A stretch of 58,297 nucleotides of DNA from an uncultured Bacilli bacterium (GCA_947632565.1 CANRPT010000003.1:1-58297); one strand, 5' to 3'. Counted from the stretch's first letter, positions 1 through 9,230 are shown. A program made the numbers and translations. The notes: generated by a model from the letters alone, not told the origin.

Positions 1-80
1 AGTGCACTTTCCTTTATAAATACTCTTTTTCCTATCTATTGCACTTAATTGTGCACTTTACTTAAAATTTAACGAAAGAA

Positions 81-100
81 AAACAGTGATATTACTGTTT
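81..100 (-). terminator. Terminator hairpin after the Tam41-type gene
   Basis: Seven-base-pair inverted repeat AAACAGT/ACTGTTT with a 6-nt loop, followed on the minus strand by a T-rich tract. It sits directly after the stop codon at 101-103, so it probably ends the leftmost minus-strand transcript. Positions 1-60 also hold two copies of GTGCACTTT (2-10, 52-60) and nothing else recognisable. Confidence 0.6.
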
Positions 101-1015
101 CTATTTATATTTCCATTTCTTTTTTATTTTTTGAAAAGCATACTGAATAGAACGTACTGGACCATTGGTAAAAATTCCTTTGATGGTTTGTTGCATACTT
201 TCTTTCTTATTTAATTTAGTAAAATAGAAAAGTATTTTCTGTTGCACTTGTTCCAAATCTTGAGTTACATTTTCTTCTTCTAATTCTTTTCTAAGAGAAC
301 TAGGTAAACTAGATAGATTTTGCATTAATAATGGATAATCAATCACGATTTCACCTTTTTGATCAAGATGAAAATAAGAATTTTTTTCTCCATAAATATC
401 ATGATACTTTTCAAAACTACCTGCTACAATGTTACTGACTTTCTTAGGGTTTTCTGCAAACCTCATTCTAGTATCACCGAAATAAGATAATCCACAGATT
501 TGGGTATAAACATCTACTAATTTTTTTTCTTTTTCAACAGGAAGTGTGAGTAAAGCTACCTTCAAAACTTGTTCTCTATTTTTTTGATTGTATGCTTTTA
601 TTTTCTGATTTTCAACAAGAGGAAGAATGGTTTTTTGAAATCTTCCAGGTACATAAAAACTCTCCCAAGTTTCTAAATATCTCATGAAATCTTTTTCTTC
701 AATGGTTCCATATTTATAAAGATTTCCATTTTCTAAAATATTACTTAAATAAGTAATTCCAGTCCTTCCTTTTAACTTAGAAATAGAAGCATAACGAAAG
801 AAAAGTTTTCCAAACCAAGAATAATCTTTCGGATTTCTTTTCATATTTTCGAAATGCCATTTTTTTAAATCTTCTACTACGAAAATGAAATCAATTTGTG
901 GATGATCATTTTTTTGATACCCACTTTGCTGAAAAACCCCAGATCCATATCCATAAGCTGCTTTTACTGTTGGTCGTTTTTGAATAAATTTTTGAAATTC
1001 TTTTACATTTTTCAT
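101..1015 (-). CDS. Tam41-type CDP-diacylglycerol synthase
   Basis: A soluble or peripheral 304-residue protein resembling Tam41/Mmp37, the mitochondrial nucleotidyltransferase-fold enzyme that makes CDP-diacylglycerol from phosphatidic acid and CTP. The family signature is visible: YGYGSGVFQQ at residues 21-30, then an acidic ID-FIFVVED strand at 42-49, then WHFENMKRNP with the Tam41-type His near 54. Length fits the family and there is no membrane segment, unlike the integral-membrane CdsA. The start follows an A-rich weak ribosome site. It lies 9 bp downstream of the SDR gene and so probably shares its transcript. Tam41 homologues are known in a few Firmicutes. The enzymatic role is inferred from the family; whether a CdsA also exists cannot be seen here. 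Confidence 0.85.
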   Translation of the reverse strand: MKNVKEFQKFIQKRPTVKAAYGYGSGVFQQSGYQKNDHPQIDFIFVVEDLKKWHFENMKRNPKDYSWFGKLFFRYASISKLKGRTGITYLSNILENGNLYKYGTIEEKDFMRYLETWESFYVPGRFQKTILPLVENQKIKAYNQKNREQVLKVALLTLPVEKEKKLVDVYTQICGLSYFGDTRMRFAENPKKVSNIVAGSFEKYHDIYGEKNSYFHLDQKGEIVIDYPLLMQNLSSLPSSLRKELEEENVTQDLEQVQQKILFYFTKLNKKESMQQTIKGIFTNGPVRSIQYAFQKIKKKWKYK

Positions 1016-1024
1016 TTTTTCTTT

Positions 1025-1960
1025 TTACCTTCTATATACATTTTGAAAAGCTCGATATGTCTTCTGAATTCCCTCCACATGAGGAGTATAAGAAAAATCA
1101 ATATCTTCTGTAATTTTACTACCATCACATAATTCCGTTTCCCATTCATGATAAGGAAAAGGAAGAAATTCAGGATGTTCTAAAAAGAAATCGTCTTCTA
1201 AATAATAATCTTGATAAGGACAATCTACTGCTGACAAAAAAAGCTTGGCAAATCTAGAATAATCTAAGATATCATTAGAACATAAGTTATAAGCATGAGA
1301 ATTCGTTTTGACTTGACATAACTTTAACATCGCATCACAAACATCTTTCACATATACAAACTGAAACTTTCCCTTTGCTTCTTTTGGAAAAATAATTTGT
1401 CCTGATTGCATCAACATTTGTACATATAAACTTTCCCTTGGAACATAATTATAAGGACCATAAATGAGACTTGGTCGAATACTAATATAATCGATATTTT
1501 TCTTTTCACATGCTTCTATCAATTCCTGCTCTAAGGCAATTTTTCCATCAATATAATCTTTTAAATCATTAGGATAAATACTGGTATCCTTTTGAAAGGG
1601 AGTATCTTCCTTCTTTAAAAGACAAGGATTTTGATATTTCTGATAAACATCTACTGTACTGACAAAAAGATATTTAGTAGTATCAATAAAATGAGTAATC
1701 AGTTGAATATCTCCTTTTTGATAACCACAACAATCAATGATAGCATCAAAATGTATGGAAATATTAGATAATTTTTCGAAATCATGACGATCGCAAATAT
1801 ATTCTTTTTGAATCATGGATAAAATAGGATCCTTTACTCCATATTTTTCCATTTCATGATGACTTCCACGATTTAAAGTATAAATTTCATGGTTTTGATA
1901 GGCTTGCATAATCAAAACTCTACCCAGAAATTTATTACCCCCAATTACTAGAATTTTCAT
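1025..1960 (-). CDS. NAD-dependent epimerase/dehydratase (extended SDR)
   Basis: A 311-residue Rossmann-fold protein. The N-terminal dinucleotide motif IGGNKFLG lies at residues 6-13, and the catalytic YxxxK appears as DYIDGK near 136-141, followed by SIRPSLIYGP, a typical extended-SDR strand. Such proteins act on nucleotide sugars or similar alcohols using NAD(P); the substrate here is unknown. The start codon comes one base after the stop of the superoxide reductase gene (1962), which implies translational coupling. Specificity cannot be assigned from sequence alone. Confidence 0.75.
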   Translation of the reverse strand: MKILVIGGNKFLGRVLIMQAYQNHEIYTLNRGSHHEMEKYGVKDPILSMIQKEYICDRHDFEKLSNISIHFDAIIDCCGYQKGDIQLITHFIDTTKYLFVSTVDVYQKYQNPCLLKKEDTPFQKDTSIYPNDLKDYIDGKIALEQELIEACEKKNIDYISIRPSLIYGPYNYVPRESLYVQMLMQSGQIIFPKEAKGKFQFVYVKDVCDAMLKLCQVKTNSHAYNLCSNDILDYSRFAKLFLSAVDCPYQDYYLEDDFFLEHPEFLPFPYHEWETELCDGSKITEDIDFSYTPHVEGIQKTYRAFQNVYRR

Positions 1961-1961
1961 G

Positions 1962-2327
1962 TTATTCTACATCCGTCTCCCATAATCCATGTTGATTGCA
2001 ATAACTATATAATTTACTATGTGGGTAATAAACAAATGTAACCGTAGCTTCCTGATTTGGAGTAAGAGTAACCGTCTCTTCTATATTTTCATGAACATAA
2101 CAAATCATCATAATATAATGCTCATCTTCCATCACATGAGGAACGATTACTTTGATTTGATCTCCTACTTTTTCATATTGTGGTAAATGTTTTTCAAAAG
2201 ATGCTTCCATAGAATTGGGAACAACCTCCTCCATCTTTTCTCCACAACACTCAATTCCACAACGACAATGACAATCTTCTAAAACTTTTACAACTGCATT
2301 GCATGATTTGCATTTTAATATTTTCAT
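1962..2327 (-). CDS. Desulfoferrodoxin-type superoxide reductase
   Basis: A 121-residue non-haem iron protein that reduces superoxide to hydrogen peroxide without making oxygen. It has both desulfoferrodoxin sites: an N-terminal desulforedoxin-like Fe(Cys)4 site (Cys6, Cys9, Cys27, Cys28) and the catalytic Fe(His)4Cys centre (His47 in EKH, His64 and His70 in HVMEDEHYI, Cys110 and His113 in CNQHGLW). The Glu45-Lys46 pair before the first His is the catalytic EK motif. A good ribosome site (AAGAGGTGAAAG) precedes the ATG. It is the first gene of a short run with the SDR and Tam41-type genes. It points to an anaerobic or microaerobic lifestyle. Confidence 0.92.
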   Translation of the reverse strand: MKILKCKSCNAVVKVLEDCHCRCGIECCGEKMEEVVPNSMEASFEKHLPQYEKVGDQIKVIVPHVMEDEHYIMMICYVHENIEETVTLTPNQEATVTFVYYPHSKLYSYCNQHGLWETDVE

Positions 2328-2382
2328 ATTCTTTCACCTCTTTTATATTTTATCATGTTATTTTCTAAAATACTACTAAAAA

Positions 2383-2401
2383 TAGACTACATAGTAGCCT
2401 A
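2383..2401 (-). terminator. Intrinsic terminator downstream of ddl
   Basis: On the minus strand TAGGCTAC-TAT-GTAGTCTA forms an 8-bp stem with one G-U pair, followed by TTTTTAG. It lies 6 bp after the ddl stop and separates that operon from the superoxide reductase gene. Confidence 0.7.
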
Positions 2402-2406
2402 TCTAT

Positions 2407-3627
2407 TTAAATTTTTCTTCCATTCTTTATTCCTTTTGCTCCTTTTAAACCACCCAATTCTGTAAATCCTTTTAAAATATTGGTATCAAAAGAATGTGTT
2501 TTATTTATTCTCCTTTTATAATCACGAATTCCGATATTAATCATGTCATCTAATAATTCCGTATATTCTTTTCCAACAGGTTCCCACAAATAGAAAGATA
2601 AAGAACCAGGAATATTATTTACTTCGTTAATATAAACTTTATTTGTTTTAGTATCTACTAAGAAGTCAATACGAACTACTCCACTAGAACCAAGAGATTG
2701 AAAAGCACGTACTGCAACATCTTCGATTTCTTCTTTCATTTTATCTGGAAGAGGGGCAGGAATCACACGATTCGCAGAAACCATTCCCTTGGAAGACTTA
2801 AACTTTCCTCCTAATTTTCCTTTTGATTTAGAAGAACCAATATATTTATCTTCATAAGTTAAAAAATCTTTAGTTGGAATTACCTGTTCAATGGCACTTA
2901 CTTGTTGATTCTCATAATTTCCTAGTACACTAATATTTACTTCCATTAAATTTTCTACTAATTTTTCAACAAGAATTTTATGATCATATTTTATAGCTTC
3001 ATCAATTGCTTCTTTTATTTCTTCTTCCGTATGTGCTATTTGAATCCCTACACTACTACCTAAAGTAGCTGGTTTCACAATCACAGGATACCCTAATTTT
3101 TGAATGCGATTGAAAATTTCACTAGAATCATCTTCATATTCTGTATCATAGAACCAAAGATACTTACAAATTGGTAAATCAGAAGAAGCAAAAACTTCTT
3201 TCATAAATAATTTATCTTGTCCGACAACAGAAGCATAGATATCACTTCCGACAAATGGAATTCCAATCGATTGTAAGTATCCTTGTAGGACTCCATCTTC
3301 TACATTTGTTCCATGAACGATTGGAAATACCATATCTAATTCTTTCACAATTCTTCGAAGTCCTTTTTTATTCTGTAAAACAAATCTTCCTCCTTTTTCA
3401 TACAAAACAACATTTTTGGCATAACGATGAATCAAAGAAAGATCACTATAAGTTTCTATTTCTTTTAACATTTCTCCTGTATACCATTGTCTATCTTTCG
3501 TGATATAAATGGGAATAATTTCATATTTTTCACTATCCATTTTATTCATCGCCTGAATAGCAGAAATAATACTAACTTCATGTTCTACACTTTCTCCGCC
3601 AAAAATAACACCTAATCTAATTTTCAT
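2407..3627 (-). CDS. ddl: D-alanine--D-alanine ligase
   Basis: ATP-grasp enzyme that joins two D-alanines for peptidoglycan precursors. It shows the N-terminal GGESVEHEVSIISA motif, the ATP-grasp strand YPVIVKPATLGSSVGI, and the C-terminal metal-binding stretch EVNNIPGSLSFYLW, close to the usual EVNTxPG. The ATG at 3627 is preferred over a GTG three codons upstream because GAGGAG sits about 8 nt before it. About 406 residues, longer than E. coli Ddl because of an extra ~35-residue Lys/Gly-rich C-terminal tail. The next gene upstream is the MurF-like ligase, which would use its product. Confidence 0.95.
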   Translation of the reverse strand: MKIRLGVIFGGESVEHEVSIISAIQAMNKMDSEKYEIIPIYITKDRQWYTGEMLKEIETYSDLSLIHRYAKNVVLYEKGGRFVLQNKKGLRRIVKELDMVFPIVHGTNVEDGVLQGYLQSIGIPFVGSDIYASVVGQDKLFMKEVFASSDLPICKYLWFYDTEYEDDSSEIFNRIQKLGYPVIVKPATLGSSVGIQIAHTEEEIKEAIDEAIKYDHKILVEKLVENLMEVNISVLGNYENQQVSAIEQVIPTKDFLTYEDKYIGSSKSKGKLGGKFKSSKGMVSANRVIPAPLPDKMKEEIEDVAVRAFQSLGSSGVVRIDFLVDTKTNKVYINEVNNIPGSLSFYLWEPVGKEYTELLDDMINIGIRDYKRRINKTHSFDTNILKGFTELGGLKGAKGIKNGRKI

Positions 3628-3644
3628 AATCTTCACTCCTCATC

Positions 3645-5240
3645 TTATTCATTATATGTATCTGGTAAATCATTTTCAAATAATGCATATAAATCTTTTT
3701 TCGTTTGCATAGTTTTTAACAAATCATAAGCTTCATACACACTATTAACAATAAAAATTTTATCTTTCTCATAACCTTCTTCATTTAAACCTTCAAAAAT
3801 TGGTTTTGTTTTCTTTTCTCCTACTAAAATAACACTATCAGCAACATGAGCAATCTGGGTACCAAAAATATGATTCAATTCTTTTTCCTTTTCCCCTAAT
3901 TCTGTCATTCCAGGAGTAACTACTACTTTTGTTCCAGGCATCATACCTAGTACATCTAAGGCAGCTTTTGCTCCTACCGGATTAGAATTATAAGCATCGT
4001 TTATTTGATACATATAACCAAAGTTCTTTAACTCTAATCTACTTTCTACTGGTCTTACTTTTCTTACTCCTTGTTGAAGTTCTTTGATACTAATTCCAAA
4101 TTCTTTTCCTAAGGCAATTCCAGCTAGAATATTATAGATATTATGATTCCCTAACAATTTTGTTTCAAATGGATATTTTTTGGAATCTCCTTTCCATATG
4201 ACATTAAATTTACTTCCTTTATAATCACATTGAATATCACATGCTTTTACATCAACATCTTCTTCTAAAATTCCTATCCATATCTTTTTACATTTACTTT
4301 GAATTGGATAAGATACTTGTTTGGGATCATCTCGATTTAAGACTGCAATTCCATCTTCTGGCAAGCTTTCAATTAATTCAAATTTTGTTTTAATAATATT
4401 TTCTGGACTTCCAAATGTTTCTAAGTGAGCAAGTCCAATTCTCGTTAGAATTCCAAATTGGGGATGTACTAAATCACATAGTTTTTTGATTTCTCCTCTT
4501 TTATAAGCTCCCATTTCTGCAATAAAAATATCATCAAATTTATCCAAATAATGATTAATTGTAATCATTAAACCATATTCTGTATTTAAATTTTTTGGTG
4601 TTGATCTAGAAATAAATTTTATATTTAATATGTCATTTAAAATATTTTTACTACTCGTTTTTCCATAACTACCAGTAATTCCAATTACTTTTAAATGATT
4701 CATATTTTTTAGTTTGGTTTTAGCTTTCGTTTCATAGTATTTATAAACAAATTTTTCAACGGGAGTATTTATTACTTTCGCAATCCAAACTACAATATAA
4801 CTAAAATAAGTAACCATTGCTTCTACCAATAATAACAGTAACCCATTACTACGATCTAATAAATAAATGATAACTGGTAATATCATTAAAACGGTAATCG
4901 TAAAAATTAATCTTTTTACTCTTTTGGTATAAACAAGTGGTTTTTTTACTTGTTCTGTTTTTCGAAGATTAAGAATTCGAATGGCTTCTAAAAAATAGAA
5001 AATAAGAGCAATTACTACTAAAACAGTGGATAATGTATTCGAAAGATAATAACTTAATCCTAGAAGGAATAAGGCAATCAAATCCAAAGTTACAAAAACA
5101 GATTTGAAGTTTTTGATTATCCATTTGATATAACGATTATTTTCGTTATAAAGATTTTGTTGTAACATATGTAAGCTTTTTTTATTTTTGATAACATTAA
5201 ATATTAAAAGGAATAGAAAACCGATTGTATAAAGATTCAT
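3645..5240 (-). CDS. MurF-type Mur ligase with N-terminal membrane domain
   Basis: A 531-residue protein with about five hydrophobic segments in the first 155 residues, followed by a Mur-ligase catalytic region. The P-loop ITGSYGKTSSK is at about 188-198. The central-domain motif NHYLDKFDDIFIAEMGAYKRGE and the C-terminal substrate region (VESRLELKN, NDAYNSNPVG) match UDP-MurNAc-tripeptide--D-Ala-D-Ala ligase (MurF). It lies 17 bp upstream of ddl, which supplies D-Ala-D-Ala. The membrane domain is unlike the classical soluble MurF but occurs in some low-GC lineages. The start has a strong AGGAGG site. An alternative is another Mur-ligase-like amide synthetase, but MurF fits best. Confidence 0.85.
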   Translation of the reverse strand: MNLYTIGFLFLLIFNVIKNKKSLHMLQQNLYNENNRYIKWIIKNFKSVFVTLDLIALFLLGLSYYLSNTLSTVLVVIALIFYFLEAIRILNLRKTEQVKKPLVYTKRVKRLIFTITVLMILPVIIYLLDRSNGLLLLLVEAMVTYFSYIVVWIAKVINTPVEKFVYKYYETKAKTKLKNMNHLKVIGITGSYGKTSSKNILNDILNIKFISRSTPKNLNTEYGLMITINHYLDKFDDIFIAEMGAYKRGEIKKLCDLVHPQFGILTRIGLAHLETFGSPENIIKTKFELIESLPEDGIAVLNRDDPKQVSYPIQSKCKKIWIGILEEDVDVKACDIQCDYKGSKFNVIWKGDSKKYPFETKLLGNHNIYNILAGIALGKEFGISIKELQQGVRKVRPVESRLELKNFGYMYQINDAYNSNPVGAKAALDVLGMMPGTKVVVTPGMTELGEKEKELNHIFGTQIAHVADSVILVGEKKTKPIFEGLNEEGYEKDKIFIVNSVYEAYDLLKTMQTKKDLYALFENDLPDTYNE

Positions 5241-5255
5241 TCTACATCCTCCTTA

Positions 5256-5978
5256 CTACAAAAATTTTTTTAAGATATTCGTTACTTGTGGTAATGCTTC
5301 TAAATAAGCATAATGACTATATCCTGGTAATTCTACTAAGCCCCCATCCGGAAGAATTTTTTCTAATTTTTTGGCTTCTTCTAAAGGAGCTTGTTCATCG
5401 GCAGTTCCCCAAATCAATAAAGTAGGACAGGTAATTTTTTCAGCATCTTTACTTAAATCAGTATTGACGACATGAACTAATGTTTCTCTTAACATAGGAG
5501 AAGCATTTCGATAATCTTCAGATCCAATATATTTTTTAGCATATTCTCCTAATCGAGACATACCAGGTAATTTTTTTATTTTTTTCAAGAAAGATTCTTT
5601 CCATGATTTTCTTTTTTCTCTAATACAAGGACTTGCGAATAATACTAATTTATTAACAGGGTTTCTAGAAGCATAAAGAATTGCTACTCTACCTCCAAAA
5701 GAATGCCCCATTAAAATAGGATTTTGGATGTTTAAGGCTATGAAAAATTCTTCTAAAATTTCTGTATAGTCATTGATTGTCATACTATTTTCTAAAGGAC
5801 TACTCTCTCCAAAACCAGGAAAATCTAAAATCGTAATATGATAATCTTGAAATTGATTTCCCAATGGCTTCATCATTTCAATATTTTGTCCCCAACCATG
5901 TAATAAGACTAAATCGGAACCATCTTCCTTACCATATTGTATGTAATGAATACTCATATTTCTAATATTTTTTCTCAT
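5256..5978 (-). CDS. Alpha/beta hydrolase
   Basis: A 240-residue soluble alpha/beta-hydrolase. The oxyanion-region HGWG lies at 27-30, the nucleophile elbow GHSFGG at 91-96 (Ser93), the acid in LIWGTADEQAP, and the catalytic His in PGYSHYAYLE near 222. Substrate unknown; the small cap and the family resemblance suggest a small ester or thioester. It lies 15 bp upstream of the MurF-like gene, so it is probably co-transcribed with wall precursor genes, but no wall role can be shown. Confidence 0.85.
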   Translation of the reverse strand: MRKNIRNMSIHYIQYGKEDGSDLVLLHGWGQNIEMMKPLGNQFQDYHITILDFPGFGESSPLENSMTINDYTEILEEFFIALNIQNPILMGHSFGGRVAILYASRNPVNKLVLFASPCIREKRKSWKESFLKKIKKLPGMSRLGEYAKKYIGSEDYRNASPMLRETLVHVVNTDLSKDAEKITCPTLLIWGTADEQAPLEEAKKLEKILPDGGLVELPGYSHYAYLEALPQVTNILKKFL

Positions 5979-6037
5979 CTTACCACCAAAAATAGTATAA
6001 CATCAAACCCAAACAAGCACAACGAAATTACAGATTT

Positions 6038-6787
6038 TTACAGTTCTTTTCTCAAAAATTCGTAAAATCTTTTCTCCTTTTGCAAACTTGCCGAAGAATC
6101 ATAAAAAGTAACCATTCCTTGGGATTGCTGAGAAAGTAATTTTTTTTCTTCTAAAATAGATTTTAACCTTCTACTCACTCCATTTCCTCCATCGTAAAAT
6201 ACCACATTTCCTAAAACCTTTCTGATTTCATTTTGAATCAGCGGATAATGGGTACACCCTAACACAACTACTTCTATCTTTTCTTCTTTTGGTAAATTTT
6301 TTTCTAAAAATTGACTAATAGAAAAAGTATCTCCCTTCTCAATCCATTTTGCTAAATTAGGACATGGTAACAAGATGGTATTCTGATTATCATATTGATG
6401 AAAAAGAGCTAAAAACTTTTCACTTTGTATGGTTGCAGGGGTTGCCATGACTAATGTTTTTTTCAAAAAAGAAAAGTCATGTGCCATTTTATAAGCTGGT
6501 TCTATTCCAATAATCGGTAGATTGGGATATTTTTTTCGAAAGTCAGAAATCGTTAAAGCAGTAGCTGTATTACAGGCAAAGACAATAGCTTTACAATTCT
6601 TTTCTAAAAAAAATTGAATCATTTCATCTACATAAGAAAAAATTTCTTCTTTCGTTTTTTCTCCATAAGGATTATGAAGTGAATCACTATAATACAGATA
6701 ATTTTCATGAGGAAGAAGTTTTAAAATTTGTTTTAAAACAGTTACTCCCCCAATTCCAGAATCAAAAATACCAATTGGATTATTCAT
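6038..6787 (-). CDS. murI: Glutamate racemase
   Basis: A 249-residue cofactor-independent racemase that makes D-glutamate for the peptidoglycan stem peptide. Motifs: GIFDSGIGG at 6-14 (the conserved DSG), catalytic Cys72 in ACNTATA and Cys178 in LGCTHYPL. Length is normal. Together with ddl and the MurF-like ligase just downstream it forms a peptidoglycan precursor block on one strand. Confidence 0.95.
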   Translation of the reverse strand: MNNPIGIFDSGIGGVTVLKQILKLLPHENYLYYSDSLHNPYGEKTKEEIFSYVDEMIQFFLEKNCKAIVFACNTATALTISDFRKKYPNLPIIGIEPAYKMAHDFSFLKKTLVMATPATIQSEKFLALFHQYDNQNTILLPCPNLAKWIEKGDTFSISQFLEKNLPKEEKIEVVVLGCTHYPLIQNEIRKVLGNVVFYDGGNGVSRRLKSILEEKKLLSQQSQGMVTFYDSSASLQKEKRFYEFLRKEL

Positions 6788-6840
6788 ATTCTCATCACCA
6801 TTTAAAACTTATTCTATCACATTTTATGTCAAAAAGAAAA

Positions 6841-6857
6841 AAGTGTTGAAAACACTT
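6841..6857 (-). terminator. Terminator after the phosphodiester glycosidase-domain gene
   Basis: On the minus strand AAGTGTT-TTC-AACACTT is followed by TTTTCTTTTT. The stem overlaps the stop codon region at 6857, so the gene ends inside its own terminator. Confidence 0.8.
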
Positions 6858-7915
6858 TACTCTGTTACAATCCAAGCCGTTGGTATTCTTCTAAGAACAC
6901 CTTGACTACCAGTAGATGAAATAGGATTATTAATTAATTCTTGTCCTTCTAGTAAAGCAGAAGAAGTTCCTCCATCTAAGTTAGCAGCATTAACAGCACC
7001 ATAATTTTGCATTAATTCGGTTAATTCTACCATATCAATTCCTAAAATTCCTTTTTTTACATCTCTACCATTGATTACTACAAATAAAACAATTCCATCT
7101 GCTCTTTGACCAATGGCACTACGAGGGGCAATTCCCCAACCACCATTTCCTTTTACAAAGGATGGTTTTCCATTAACGATTAAGAATGGTCCAAATTCTA
7201 TCGCATCACGCATTCCTTTATTGATGGCTTGTTCTTTTGTCATTCTACCGAGAATTAATTTATTATTTTTATCAAAACCAATAAATCCACCACCAACTTG
7301 TGCATCTACATAATCATAAATAATTCTTCCATCTTTAATGACGGTTCCATGAGGGATTCCCCCATTTCCAGACCAAGTTGGATCAAAAAAACCTCCCCCA
7401 TTCATGGTAATTAAGGCATGATTTTTTTGAGCCATGGTTTGTAAAGTTTCTCCTTCTGTTCCTAATTTAGAACTAACTGCTAATTTTACTTTTTCTGGTT
7501 TATAAATAGCGATTACATAGCCATCATATCCAGAACCACTGACTTTAATTTTTTTATAAATCGTATTTTCATCTACTCCTTCAAAAATATCTCTTTCATA
7601 TTTTGAAGAATATTTCTTGTCATTTTCAAAGTCAGGCATATCAATTAAATCTGGATTCGTATCTTCATCTGGTTCTATGATATAATTCCCAGCTAATACT
7701 TTAGTAATCAGTTCTTCAGAATAAAACCATCTTGCTAGATATTGGTGACTTTGGGTAGTCATAGCAGTAGTAATTAAAGTATTACGAACCCAAGAATAAG
7801 GTCCATATAATAAAAACAATCCAGAAGATAACCCAATTAAGGCAAGAGAAAATAATAATAAAAAGGTTCGTTTTACTTTTAAATTAATTTTTAATTTTTT
7901 CTTCTTTTCCTTCAT
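6857..7915 (-). CDS. Membrane-anchored phosphodiester glycosidase (NAGPA) domain protein
   Basis: About 352 residues. One N-terminal signal-anchor helix (LLLFSLALIGLSSGLFLLY) is followed by an extracellular domain of the phosphodiester glycosidase/NAGPA family (related to YveD-like exopolysaccharide proteins). Family hallmarks are ALITMNGGGFFDP, GFIGFDKNNKLILG, and near the end NLDGGTSSALL. In animals this fold removes GlcNAc from phosphodiesters; in bacteria the substrates are thought to be wall or capsule glycans. The ATG at 7915 is preferred over an upstream TTG because AGAAGAGG precedes it. It lies directly downstream of, and probably in an operon with, the small anchored protein at 7934-8488. 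Confidence 0.85.
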   Translation of the reverse strand: MKEKKKKLKINLKVKRTFLLLFSLALIGLSSGLFLLYGPYSWVRNTLITTAMTTQSHQYLARWFYSEELITKVLAGNYIIEPDEDTNPDLIDMPDFENDKKYSSKYERDIFEGVDENTIYKKIKVSGSGYDGYVIAIYKPEKVKLAVSSKLGTEGETLQTMAQKNHALITMNGGGFFDPTWSGNGGIPHGTVIKDGRIIYDYVDAQVGGGFIGFDKNNKLILGRMTKEQAINKGMRDAIEFGPFLIVNGKPSFVKGNGGWGIAPRSAIGQRADGIVLFVVINGRDVKKGILGIDMVELTELMQNYGAVNAANLDGGTSSALLEGQELINNPISSTGSQGVLRRIPTAWIVTE

Positions 7916-7933
7916 TTTGATACCTCTTCTCAA

Positions 7934-8488
7934 TTAATCTTTTCCCACAAACTTTCCATCTGAATTTAAATCAATATAATCATATTTTAAAGAAAATTCT
8001 TGGATTTCCTCTTTCTCCTTATTTTCTTTTTTATAAGATTGAATAAGTTCGTTTACAGCTTTTAAATCTTTTGTATAATAATTGATTGCAGTTTCATAAG
8101 CAATTACAAAAGAAGAGCATTTATTTTGTATATTTTCTTCTGCATAGTAATGCGCAATACAAAGATTCTTAAGTTGAATAGAATTGTTTTCTACTTCATC
8201 TATTGCATCGGTATACTGATGAATAATCCCATCCCAACTTTCATATTCTTCTTCTACTGATTCTAAAAATAAATTATTTGCAACTTGATGATAGTAAGTA
8301 TCTCTTACTTCATTAAAAGATTCTGTTTTTTTTCTAAAGATTTCATAATCTTCTATAATTTGATTTTCTATTTCTTGTTTTTCTTTTTTATTTTGATCAA
8401 AATATCTATATACGATAAATGATAAACCTATCAAAACAAATACAGCAGCTATAATAACTAAGACTATCATTATCTTTTTATTCTTCAT
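7934..8488 (-). CDS. Small membrane-anchored protein, function unknown
   Basis: A 184-residue protein with one N-terminal membrane helix (residues about 7-28) and a charged, largely helical outer region rich in Glu and Lys. It ends in DYIDLNSDGKFVGKD, which resembles a calcium-binding DxNxDG loop, but a single loop is not enough for a call. I do not recognise the family. It has a well-placed GGAG ribosome site and its own promoter (8514-8542), and it precedes the phosphodiester glycosidase-domain gene. Confidence 0.7.
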   Translation of the reverse strand: MKNKKIMIVLVIIAAVFVLIGLSFIVYRYFDQNKKEKQEIENQIIEDYEIFRKKTESFNEVRDTYYHQVANNLFLESVEEEYESWDGIIHQYTDAIDEVENNSIQLKNLCIAHYYAEENIQNKCSSFVIAYETAINYYTKDLKAVNELIQSYKKENKEKEEIQEFSLKYDYIDLNSDGKFVGKD

Positions 8489-8513
8489 CTTTAACTTCTC
8501 CTATTCTTATGAC

Positions 8514-8542
8514 AGTATACCAAAAAAAATATATTTTGTCTA
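8514..8542 (-). promoter_or_regulatory. Sigma-A promoter for the 8488 operon
   Basis: On the minus strand TAGACA, a 17-bp spacer and TATACT lie 25-55 bp upstream of the ATG at 8488. Good match to the housekeeping consensus. Confidence 0.6.
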
Positions 8543-8621
8543 CCAAACTTTTTCTTATTACTTTTTCCTTATTATTTTTTCTTGTTCTTTCTATTTTATG
8601 CTATCAACCAAAAAAGTAATG

Positions 8622-9212
8622 TTATTTTCTTCTATAAAAATAAGAGATTACTTTTGAAAAATAAAATAAAATGGGAGTACTTTTATTAATAGCTGTTGCT
8701 TTTCCGATTGCTTTTCCACCGATTGTTAAGGATGCAATCGTTGCTGTAATGACTAAACTAACTACAAATAAATTCCAATGGAAAGTAGTTGCTAATATTG
8801 TAGATAATGCTACTCCAGCGGAACCACTTATAATTCCACAGATATCTCCAATTACATCATTACAGAAACTAGATGCTTTTTCATTATTTTGAATTAATTT
8901 TACTGCTAATTTTGCTCCTCTTACTTGTTTTGTTGCCATAGAATTAAACGTTTTGATATCAGCAACAGTAACACTAATTCCAATCATATCAAAAAGAATT
9001 CCAATTCCAATAAATAGTAAAATAATAATAGCTGCAGCAATACTACTAGCATTAGGAATTGATGTTTCTGAGATAAAGGAAAAGAAAAAAGAGATAGAAA
9101 ATGCTAGAATGGTTACAGTAAAAATCCATTTATAATCTACTAACTTTTTATTTTTGAGTGGTTTTTTATTTACTTTTTTCGAATATTTTTCTTTCATTTT
9201 TTTTAATTTCAT
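8622..9212 (-). CDS. oapA: Four-helix membrane protein, probable OLE-associated protein OapA
   Basis: A 196-residue protein with a Lys-rich cytosolic N-terminus and about four membrane segments (roughly 29-48, 57-82, 125-145, 150-170). Between segments two and three is a conserved-looking cytosolic region containing CNDVIGDICG, a D-x3-D motif. OapA, the membrane partner of OLE RNA, is a ~200-residue four-helix protein with an essential DxxxD motif, encoded directly downstream of the RNA gene. The same order is seen here: the structured RNA at 9231-9811 ends 19 bp before this ATG. GAGG lies about 7 nt upstream of the start. Length, topology, motif and position are observed; the OapA identity is inferred from them. 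Confidence 0.8.
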   Translation of the reverse strand: MKLKKMKEKYSKKVNKKPLKNKKLVDYKWIFTVTILAFSISFFFSFISETSIPNASSIAAAIIILLFIGIGILFDMIGISVTVADIKTFNSMATKQVRGAKLAVKLIQNNEKASSFCNDVIGDICGIISGSAGVALSTILATTFHWNLFVVSLVITATIASLTIGGKAIGKATAINKSTPILFYFSKVISYFYRRK

Positions 9213-9230
9213 TTTTCAACCTCATTGCAT

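Noticed and set aside
1-60. Repeat pair GTGCACTTT as an attachment site
   Set aside because: Only two short copies near the window edge, with no integrase or tRNA nearby.
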